In this document: positions 57,962 through 64,000 of the stretch, piece by piece
How the letters are laid out: the number at the start of each line of letters is the position of its first letter
Numbering within the stretch: the stretch's first letter is position 1
Assembly (NCBI RefSeq): GCF_025263485.1
Contig: NZ_CP079863.1
Span: forward strand, 3,348,001 to 3,412,000
Source: Mycobacterium sp. SMC-2
Lineage (GTDB): Bacteria > Actinomycetota > Actinomycetes > Mycobacteriales > Mycobacteriaceae
Direction of reading: 5' to 3'
DNA: 64,000 nucleotides
Translations under genes and position numbers: made by a program
Notes under the pieces: generated by a model
The model's database searches: none
What the model was told of the DNA's origin: nothing
The model's input: the letters and a program-made list of their open reading frames with translations, nothing else

Positions 57962-58702
57962 ATGGTGGCAAGCAAGACGACGGTTCCGTCGCTGATGCAG
58001 ATGGCGTCGCATCCGGTGCGCTGGGCGCTGCTGACCGAACTGGCGGGCAGCGACCACCGGGTGCGGGAGTTGGCTGCCGCCGTCGGCGAGCCGCAGAACC
58101 TGGTTTCCTATCACTTGCGGCGGCTGCGCTCGGCCGGGCTCGTCGACGCGCGGCGCAGCACTTTCGACGGCCGCGACACCTACTACCGCCTGAACCTGAC
58201 GGGGTGCGCCGAGGCGTTCCGCGAGGCCGCCGCGGCCCTGCATCCGGCACTCGCACCGACGCCGGTCGCCAAGCCCGCGACGCGCTCGGTGCTGTTCCTG
58301 TGCTCCGGCAACAGCGCGCGCTCTCCCATGGCCGAGGCGCTGCTTCGGAGGCGGAGCCAGGGCCGCATTCGCGCCGCGAGCGCGGGCAGTCATCCCAAAC
58401 CGCATCTGCACCCCGACGCGATACGCATCATGTGCGACAGATACGGCATCGACCTGGGCGGGCAACGGCCCCAGCCGTTGACCGCGGTGGCCCGGCGCCG
58501 CTTCGATTGCGTGATCACCCTGTGCGACAGGGTCCGCGAGTATGCGCGCGCCCACGGCCTGGCCACGACGATGCACTGGAGCCTGCCCGACCCGTCGGCC
58601 ACCGGCGCCGGCTATCGGGAATTCGACCGGGTGGCAAGCGAATTGGACAACCGCATCGACTTCCTGTTGCCCGCCCTCGAAGCGTATCCGCGGAGGCGAT
58701 GA
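57962..58702 (+). CDS. ArsR regulator fused to a low-MW phosphatase/arsenate reductase domain
   Basis: This 246-residue fusion starts with an ArsR-type winged helix (about 1-95: LMQMASHPVRWALLTELAG, VGEPQNLVSYHLRRLRSAGL). The second half is a low-molecular-weight phosphatase/ArsC-like domain (about 103-240), with active loop LFLCSGNSARSPMAEALL (C-x5-R) and the late acid in LPDPSATG. A sensor and an arsenate-reductase-like domain in one chain suggests direct coupling of detection and chemistry. ATG 57962 follows the palindrome; the frame's first start at 57920 would put the palindrome inside the gene. The multicopper oxidase follows one base after its stop. Confidence 0.85.
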   Translation: MVASKTTVPSLMQMASHPVRWALLTELAGSDHRVRELAAAVGEPQNLVSYHLRRLRSAGLVDARRSTFDGRDTYYRLNLTGCAEAFREAAAALHPALAPTPVAKPATRSVLFLCSGNSARSPMAEALLRRRSQGRIRAASAGSHPKPHLHPDAIRIMCDRYGIDLGGQRPQPLTAVARRRFDCVITLCDRVREYARAHGLATTMHWSLPDPSATGAGYREFDRVASELDNRIDFLLPALEAYPRRR

Positions 58703-58703
58703 C

Positions 58704-60161
58704 GTGTCGCTCGATCGTCGTGACTTCTTCAAATGGGGTGGCCTGGCCGCGCTCGCAGCAAGCGGGGGCGCGTGCGCACGGCCCGCGCCACCCGGCGGCA
58801 AGGCCGACTACACGCTGCGGATCGGCACCGGTGCAGTCGAATTGGCGCCGGGCCACACGGTATCGACCCTGACGTACAACGGCCAATTCCCCGGCCCGCT
58901 GCTGCGATTCAAAGAGGGCCAGCGGACATCGGTGGATGTCTTCAACGACACCGCTTCCCCCGAGCAGCTGCACTGGCACGGTCAGCACGTGGGCATCGAC
59001 GTCGACGGCTCCGCCGAGGAGGGCACGCCCTACATCCCCGCGCACGGCATGCGGCGGATCTCCTTCGTCCCCGGCCCGGCGGGTTTCCGCTTCTACCACA
59101 CCCATGTGGTGCCGCGCTCCGACCTGTCCCGTGGCCAATACAGCGGACTGGTCGGCCCCGTCTACATCGAACCCAAACAGAACCCCGGCGCCTACGACCA
59201 AGAAATCTTTTTGACGCTCAAGGAATTCGAACCCACGTTCAGCCGCGGCGGCGACATGGCCAGTGACTTCTTGGCCGGCGAGGAGGACCCCGACCTCAAG
59301 GCGAGGGGCGAGTCATCGATGAAGGCCTCGCTTGATCGTGGGGACCCGCGGGGCTTCGAGGTCGGTTACGGGGCGTTCGCCGTCAACGGCCGCATGCTCG
59401 GCCACGGCGATCCCATTCGCGTCCAGACCGGCCAGCGGGTGCTGCTGCACGTCCTCAACGGCAGCGCCACCGAGACGCGCAGCCTGGCCATGCCCGGCCA
59501 TACCTTCAACGTGATAGCGCTGGATGGCAACCCGGTGCCGAATCCGGCCACCGTGCCCGTGCTGTGGCTCGGTGCGGGCGAACGCATTTCGGCAGTGGTC
59601 ACCATGACCAACCCAGGGGTATGGGTGCTGGGCGACCTGTCCGATGACGACCGCGCCCGCGGCATGGGGGTGGTCGTGGAATACGCCGGGCGCGGTGGAG
59701 ATCCGCAATGGGCGGAGCCGCCGCCGTTTACGTGGGACTACCGGGTGTTCGCGCCGCCCAACCCCGCGCTGGCTCCGCCGCCCGAGCACACCATCGAGAT
59801 GCTGATCGAGAAGCACAATGCCGCCGACAACGGCTTCAACCTCTGGACGATCAACGGCACGCCCTTTTCGATGGACGCCAATCGGCCCGTGTTCGATGTG
59901 CAGCGGGGCAAGCGCTACCGGCTGCGCTTCCGCAATGCCAGCGACGACCTGCACCCGATGCACCTGCACCGGCACACGTTCGAAATCACCCAATTCGCCG
60001 GCACGCCAACGGCAGGCGTGCGCAAGGACGTCGCGATGCTGGGCGGCTACCAGAGCATGGACGTCGACTTCGTCGCCGACCAGCCCGGCCTGTCGCTATT
60101 GCATTGCCATCAGCAGATCCACATGGACTACGGGCTCATGCTGTTGCTCAACAGCGGCTGA
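58704..60161 (+). CDS. Tat-exported multicopper oxidase
   Basis: This 485-residue cupredoxin-type oxidase has a twin-arginine signal (LDRRDFFKWGGLAALAASGG) followed by Cys in ACARPAP, possibly a lipoprotein site although the lipobox is weak. All four copper motifs are visible: HWHG, FYHTHVV, HPMHLHRHTF and LLHCHQQIHMDYGLM. It should act outside the membrane on metals or phenols. The GTG start at 58704 has GGAGG about seven bases upstream and lies one base past the fusion gene's stop, so the two are co-expressed. That suggests metal-stress induction. It stands apart from the known mycobacterial MmcO by sequence at the signal region. Confidence 0.87.
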   Translation: MSLDRRDFFKWGGLAALAASGGACARPAPPGGKADYTLRIGTGAVELAPGHTVSTLTYNGQFPGPLLRFKEGQRTSVDVFNDTASPEQLHWHGQHVGIDVDGSAEEGTPYIPAHGMRRISFVPGPAGFRFYHTHVVPRSDLSRGQYSGLVGPVYIEPKQNPGAYDQEIFLTLKEFEPTFSRGGDMASDFLAGEEDPDLKARGESSMKASLDRGDPRGFEVGYGAFAVNGRMLGHGDPIRVQTGQRVLLHVLNGSATETRSLAMPGHTFNVIALDGNPVPNPATVPVLWLGAGERISAVVTMTNPGVWVLGDLSDDDRARGMGVVVEYAGRGGDPQWAEPPPFTWDYRVFAPPNPALAPPPEHTIEMLIEKHNAADNGFNLWTINGTPFSMDANRPVFDVQRGKRYRLRFRNASDDLHPMHLHRHTFEITQFAGTPTAGVRKDVAMLGGYQSMDVDFVADQPGLSLLHCHQQIHMDYGLMLLLNSG

Positions 60162-60163
60162 TC

Positions 60164-61288
60164 CTATCCAAGCGGATTGTTCTGCCGCACTCCGCGATAC
60201 ATGCCCCAGCGCACGATCCACGGCATCACCACCCGCTCGACCGACCACGACGGGAACCGGAACGCGTGGCCGCTGGGCAGAAACACCTCCAGCCCGTCGG
60301 GCTGTATACCCCCCAACGAACCCCACCGCCGCGTCGGTGCCCGGTAGGCCCGCAGCCGCCCGCCGCTCAGCTCGGCCCGAACGTTGCGGGCCACCAGCGC
60401 ATCCCCGCGGTTGCGGGCCGAGCTGCGCAGGGGATCGGTCGCCGCGACGTCACCGACCGCGAAGACGCCGCGGTATCCGGGCACCCGCAGCTCCGGCGTC
60501 ACACGCACGAACCCGCGCTCGTCGAGCAGCTCCGGCGGCAGCCAATCGGTGTTGGGTCGCACCCGCCCGATCGCCCACAGCACGGCGTCGGCGGCGGCGG
60601 GGGCTTGTCCGGTGCTCCAGCGCACCGGTTCGCCGGTGATCTCCTCGCCCGCGAAGCCGTCGGGCAGCACCGCGCGGTGGCCCGGGTGGATTCCCACGCC
60701 CAGGCCGGTGAGTCGTCGGTGAATCCGGCTCCAGATGCGGGGGTGGTGCCCGCCCAGGGCGGACTGTCCGGGGAAGTACAGGTCGATCCGCTTGTCCGGC
60801 CAGGTGGTGGCCAAATTGAGCGCGCTGCTGACCGCCGCCGCGCCGCCGCCCACGACGATGACCGAATCGGCCTCGGCGAGCCGGTCGTGCGCGGCGCGCA
60901 GCTCGGCGCCGACCTCCGCGGCCGATTGCAGCGTCGGCCGGCGCCAGAAGCCGTTGCTGACCCCGGTCGCGATGATCAGCGCGTCGAACTTTTCGGCGAG
61001 TGTCGCGCCGTCGGCCCGGTTGCCCAGGACGGCGCGGGCGGCCAAGTCCACGCCGGTGAGCCGGGCCTGCACCGTGCGCACCCGGTCCAGGCGCCGGAAC
61101 CGATCGAACGGAATCCAGTAGTCGCGTGCCCAGTCGTGCGGGCGGGCGAGCCGGACACCGAGTTCCTGACCGCTGACCAGCGCCGACTTGACGGAAATGC
61201 CGACGACGTCGGCGTGCCCCGACAGCCGGATCGCGGCCAACACGCCCGCATCCCCGAGCCCGGCAATGACGACCCGCTTGCGATACAT
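60164..61288 (-). CDS. NAD(P)/FAD-dependent oxidoreductase (NDH-2-like)
   Basis: This 374-residue flavoprotein belongs to the pyridine-nucleotide disulfide reductase superfamily without the redox disulfide. The N-terminal FAD site is RVVIAGLGDAGVLAAIRL, and ALIIATG follows. A second Rossmann motif, SVIVVGGGAAAVSSALNLA, binds NAD(P)H. The FAD-closing motif is GVFAVGDVAATD. Size and layout resemble NDH-2/AIF-like proteins. ATG 61288 is chosen because the FAD motif begins five residues later; 61345 adds 19 residues. It is tail-to-tail with the multicopper oxidase, two bases apart. Confidence 0.8.
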   Translation of the reverse strand: MYRKRVVIAGLGDAGVLAAIRLSGHADVVGISVKSALVSGQELGVRLARPHDWARDYWIPFDRFRRLDRVRTVQARLTGVDLAARAVLGNRADGATLAEKFDALIIATGVSNGFWRRPTLQSAAEVGAELRAAHDRLAEADSVIVVGGGAAAVSSALNLATTWPDKRIDLYFPGQSALGGHHPRIWSRIHRRLTGLGVGIHPGHRAVLPDGFAGEEITGEPVRWSTGQAPAAADAVLWAIGRVRPNTDWLPPELLDERGFVRVTPELRVPGYRGVFAVGDVAATDPLRSSARNRGDALVARNVRAELSGGRLRAYRAPTRRWGSLGGIQPDGLEVFLPSGHAFRFPSWSVERVVMPWIVRWGMYRGVRQNNPLG

Positions 61289-61326
61289 GTCGCTATCCTG
61301 CCTGGCATGAAGTTCGGGCCGGCCCA

Positions 61327-61461
61327 TTGACCGATCGATTGCCAAAAGCGCGCAGTCGTCGATCCACCCACGCGCACCTGGCCATCGCCGTGGCCGTCGG
61401 GATCGCCGGCACCGTCGCCGCGGTGTGGTGGGTGCGCAAGTGCGGCTCGACCATCAGGTGA
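61327..61461 (+). CDS. small single-helix membrane protein, 44 aa
   Basis: TTG 61327 opens 44 codons ending in TGA. The product has a basic head (TDRLPKARSRRSTHAH), one hydrophobic helix (LAIAVAVGIAGTVAAVWWV) and a short basic tail with one Cys. The head/helix/tail pattern follows the positive-inside rule, supporting a real gene. It overlaps the 3' end of the LLM gene on the other strand. Confidence 0.45.
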   Translation: MTDRLPKARSRRSTHAHLAIAVAVGIAGTVAAVWWVRKCGSTIR

Positions 61462-62374
61462 GCTTGGGCTTGATCTCCTCGATCACCCATTGCGCGTAGT
61501 CGAGGTATTCGTCGACGCCGGAGACGGCGGGGATGGGTACCGCGCTCATCGTCACGCCCTGTTCGGCGAGCCGGCCCAACCGGTCGACGATCTCGCCGGC
61601 GCTCATGCCGGGCCGCCCGTTCGGGTCGTCGCGGGCGACGTGTCCCTCGCCGACCCGGTTGGTGCTCAGCCCGTGCATCACCTCGAACGGCCGGCCGTCA
61701 TAGGACGGCTGGGACTTGATGTAGTCGAGCTTTTCGGCGATTTGTTCGGGCGGTGTCAAAAACGGCCACCAGCCGGAGGCGTACTTGGCCGCCCTGCGCA
61801 GCGCCGCGTCGGCGTCGCCGCCGATCCAGATCGGAAGATGCGGCCGCTGAACGGGTTTCGGTTCGAACGCGATGTCGTCGAACGACACGTAGCGGCCGTC
61901 GAATCGCGGTGTGTCGCTGGTCCACAGCTCGATGATGGCCGCCAGGTACTCGTCGGCGATGCGTCCCCGTTCGCCGAAGGGCACCCCGAGGAGCTCGAAT
62001 TCCCGTGCCAGCCAGCCGACTCCGAAGGTCACCATCATCCGGCCCCCGCTCATCCAGTCCGCGGTTGCCAGCGCCTTGGCCAGGTCGATCGGCTGGTGCA
62101 GCGGCAGGATGGTCACGCACGAGTTGATGGCGACCCGCTCGGTCGCACCGGCGATATAGGCCTGGGCGGCAGTCGAGTGCAGGTAGTGGGGCCCGGACAG
62201 CCCGACGTGCTCGGTGGGGATGACGAGATGCTCGGGGACGGCGATCATGTCGTAGCCCCAGCGGTCGGCGCATTTGACCATACGGGTCTGGTCGGGTCCC
62301 GTGACCGCGGCTTCCCAGGGCTGGGTCATTGCGGGAAGGCGCAACATGTGGGGCAGGGGAAAGGTGAATTTCAC
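61454..62374 (-). CDS. LLM-class F420-dependent oxidoreductase
   Basis: This 306-residue TIM-barrel oxidoreductase belongs to the luciferase-like group typical of F420-using mycobacterial enzymes. Motifs include KCADRWGYDMIAVPEHLVIP, the conserved LATADWMSGGRMMVTFGVGW, and the late RPHLPIWIGGDADAALRRAA. The GTG 62374 gives the normal start MKFTFPLPH. The substrate is unknown. It is divergent from the PadR gene with about 85 bp between, so PadR may control it. Confidence 0.85.
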   Translation of the reverse strand: MKFTFPLPHMLRLPAMTQPWEAAVTGPDQTRMVKCADRWGYDMIAVPEHLVIPTEHVGLSGPHYLHSTAAQAYIAGATERVAINSCVTILPLHQPIDLAKALATADWMSGGRMMVTFGVGWLAREFELLGVPFGERGRIADEYLAAIIELWTSDTPRFDGRYVSFDDIAFEPKPVQRPHLPIWIGGDADAALRRAAKYASGWWPFLTPPEQIAEKLDYIKSQPSYDGRPFEVMHGLSTNRVGEGHVARDDPNGRPGMSAGEIVDRLGRLAEQGVTMSAVPIPAVSGVDEYLDYAQWVIEEIKPKLT

Positions 62375-62458
62375 CCTGCAACAATCGCCCACAACAGCCC
62401 GTCCCGGCTAGCGGTCCATGTCACGCGATCTTCCGGCCCATGTTGTTACTCTGGCGAT

Positions 62459-62818
62459 GTGGACTCCAAAATGCCCGCTGCCAGCGGAAACCAGGGGAAG
62501 GCGGCGCTTGCCGCCACCAGCTGGGCGCTGCTGGGCATGATGTCCTACGAGGAGGAGGTCTCCGGCTATGACCTCAAGAAGTGGATCGACTGGAGCGTCG
62601 ATCTCTACTACTGGAGCCCGTCGTACAGCCAGATCTACACGGAGCTGAAGAAACTCGAGGGCCTGGGCCTGGTGACATCGCGCGTCGAGCGCGACGAGGG
62701 CACCCGCAGCCGCCGGCTCTACAAGATCACCCCGGCCGGGATGGCCGCCGTCACTGACTGGACCAACAACGCGCCGGTGGACCCGCCGGTGCTCAAGCAC
62801 AGCGTCTTGCGCGGGTGA
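62459..62818 (+). CDS. PadR-family regulator, DNA-binding part of a frameshifted gene
   Basis: This is the 119-residue N-terminal portion of a PadR-like repressor. The winged helix is LAATSWALLGMMSYEEEVSG, YWSPSYSQIYTELKKLEGLG, then RRLYKITPAGM. The frame stops at VLKHSVLRG, exactly where homologues continue into the C-terminal dimerisation helices, which are encoded in the next frame from 62815. One added base near 62806-62813 would join the two as VLxRVTFGHLSNP. Start GTG 62459 or ATG 62471. Confidence 0.75.
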   Translation: MDSKMPAASGNQGKAALAATSWALLGMMSYEEEVSGYDLKKWIDWSVDLYYWSPSYSQIYTELKKLEGLGLVTSRVERDEGTRSRRLYKITPAGMAAVTDWTNNAPVDPPVLKHSVLRG

Positions 62819-63147
62819 CGTTCGGTCATCTCAGCAATCCGGCCCGGCTCAAGGAATTACTCCAGGAGCATGTGGCGTACGCCGAGGCCCGGCATCGCAA
62901 AGCGGTCGAGGACGCTGAGGGGGCCGAGGTCGAACCCGCCTGGGCGTATTCGGTTATCGCGCTGCGTTGGGCCGCCAAGTACTACGCCGCCGAGCGCGAG
63001 TTCGCGCTGGAACTGATGAAGGACATCGACGAGGCGGACGCCGTCATCGCAAAGGCGGCCAAAGGCGGCGCCGGGAAACCTCGTCCCACGCCGGGCTATT
63101 GGCGCGAGGTGGAGAAGCAGGTCGAAGCCAAGCGCGAAGCCGACTAA
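62815..63147 (+). CDS. PadR C-terminal helical part of the frameshifted gene
   Basis: This 110-residue, mostly helical product starts VTFGHLSNPARLKELLQEHV and continues AWAYSVIALRWAAKYYAAER, the usual C-terminal domain of PadR regulators. It lacks any DNA-binding part. It overlaps the PadR N-terminal frame by four bases (GTGA). If translated separately it would be coupled to the first part. It is more likely the rest of one regulator split by a one-base deletion or a sequencing error. Confidence 0.7.
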   Translation: MTFGHLSNPARLKELLQEHVAYAEARHRKAVEDAEGAEVEPAWAYSVIALRWAAKYYAAEREFALELMKDIDEADAVIAKAAKGGAGKPRPTPGYWREVEKQVEAKREAD

Positions 63148-64000
63148 TCGGCGCCTGCCGCGTCGCGGGCCGCGATATACCCGTACACGAGTCCCTGGGC
63201 GATCGTCGCGCCCGCGCCCGGATACGTCGTCCCGAACGCGTTGGCGGCGGTGTTGCCGATCGCGTACAGGCCGGCGATGACGTTGCCGTCCTCGTGGACC
63301 ACCCGCGCCCGCCCGTCGGCCTTCAGGCCGCCGCAGGTCCCCAGGTCGCTGAGTACCATCTTCACGGCGTAGAACGGTCCTTTGAGCAGCGGACGCAGGT
63401 TGGGGTTCGGAGCGACGGTCGGATCGCCGTAGTAGCGGTCATAGGCACTGCGTCCTCGGCCGAAGTCGGGATCTTCTCCAGCACAAGCGTTTTCGTTGAA
63501 CCGGGCCATCGTTGCAGTGAACTCTGCGACCGGGACGTTGATTTGTGCGCCCAGCTCGCCAAGACCAGAGGCCCGCACCGCGATGCCAGCGTCGTACCAG
63601 GCCTGCGGAATCCGCATGCGCGGAAACAGGTCGGCGCCAAAGACATAGCTGTTGCGGTATTGCTGATCGAAGATGATCCACATGGCTTCGACCGGAATTC
63701 CCTCACGTTCCAGTTCGAGTAGCCGCTGGCCGAAGGACATGTAGTCCGTCGACTCATTGGTGAAGCGGCGGCCGTTCTGGTCCACGATGAGGCAGCCCGG
63801 GAGCGATCGCTCGGCGAGCATCACCACGGGCGCTTTGCCGGGCAGCGGCGCAACGGCGGGGAACCACCACGCCTGATCCATCAAATCGATGTCGGCGCCC
63901 AGCTCTTGAGCTGAACGGATCCCGTCGCCGGTGTTGCTCTCCGCGCCCAGGCTCAGGTTGGCGCCCAGCGATTCGGACTGGAATTTCCACCGCATGTCCA
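63144..64000 (-). CDS. KstD-like FAD-dependent dehydrogenase, C-terminal part
   Basis: This is the C-terminal 284 or so residues of a flavoprotein of the 3-ketosteroid delta1-dehydrogenase/fumarate-reductase group. The gene continues beyond the window, so the N-terminal FAD site is not visible. Recognisable parts are CLIVDQNGRRFTNESTDY, GPFYAVKMVLSDLGTCGGLK, and the C-terminal FAD-closing LYAIGNTAANAFGTTYPGAG. It probably acts in steroid or related lipid breakdown. Its stop overlaps that of the PadR C-terminal frame. Confidence 0.85.
   Translation of the reverse strand, partial: DMRWKFQSESLGANLSLGAESNTGDGIRSAQELGADIDLMDQAWWFPAVAPLPGKAPVVMLAERSLPGCLIVDQNGRRFTNESTDYMSFGQRLLELEREGIPVEAMWIIFDQQYRNSYVFGADLFPRMRIPQAWYDAGIAVRASGLGELGAQINVPVAEFTATMARFNENACAGEDPDFGRGRSAYDRYYGDPTVAPNPNLRPLLKGPFYAVKMVLSDLGTCGGLKADGRARVVHEDGNVIAGLYAIGNTAANAFGTTYPGAGATIAQGLVYGYIAARDAAGAD

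Overview
The window is high-GC DNA that reads as a non-tuberculous, probably slow-growing Mycobacterium. The evidence is the mix of families: a secreted cutinase, DUF732, DUF4189 and DUF2510 proteins, a GabD2-type succinic semialdehyde dehydrogenase of exactly 518 aa, a Gap (glycopeptidolipid-addressing) membrane protein, a PknE-type receptor kinase with a DsbA-like sensor, an F420-type LLM oxidoreductase and a KstD-like flavoprotein. GTG and TTG starts are common. The species cannot be named from sequence alone.

Layout. (1) 329-2491 is a complete IS21-family element (istA/istB) with matching terminal repeats and a 5-bp target duplication, so probably a fairly recent insertion. (2) 2.8-11.3 kb holds single genes: an APC permease, a cutinase, a MEST-like hydrolase, DUF2510, DUF4189 and DUF4383 proteins, gabD2, and an isocitrate lyase/PEP-mutase-family gene broken by an in-frame TAG. 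(3) 11.3-12.4 kb is a decaying GreA-like pair behind a small ANTAR protein. (4) 12.4-45.7 kb is the main feature: gap, a gene-free kilobase, mbtH, and one 31-kb gene encoding a 10,384-residue NRPS of eight modules. It reads C-A-T-E / C-A-MT-T / C-A-T / C-A-T / C-A-T-E / C-A-T / C-A-T-E / C-A-T-TE. (5) 46.4-51.6 kb encodes an N-acetylglutaminylglutamine amide (NAGGN) osmolyte pair, asnO-ngg, then an MFS transporter. (6) 51.7-54.0 kb has the PknE-like kinase and a small unknown gene. (7) 54.1-60.2 kb is an arsenic/metal island. One arm is arsR-acr3-arsC-arsI-flavin reductase-RibD-like reductase. The divergent arm is an ArsR/low-MW-phosphatase fusion followed by a multicopper oxidase. A truncated amino-acid permease lies between the two arms. 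(8) 60.2-64.0 kb has a FAD oxidoreductase, an LLM oxidoreductase, a frameshifted PadR regulator and the C-terminal part of a KstD-like dehydrogenase that runs off the window.

The NRPS is the best candidate for an undescribed system. Its first four modules predict D-aa1, N-methyl-L-aa2, L-aa3, L-aa4, with identical phenylalanine-like pockets at positions 1 and 4. That is the pattern of the M. avium subsp. paratuberculosis lipopentapeptide (D-Phe, N-Me-L-Val, L-Ile, L-Phe, L-Ala). Here the line continues to eight residues with two further D-residues. The A domains of modules 1 and 4 are almost identical over 1.72 kb, which shows recent intragenic domain copying. MbtH would assist adenylation, and Gap would fit export of a surface lipopeptide.
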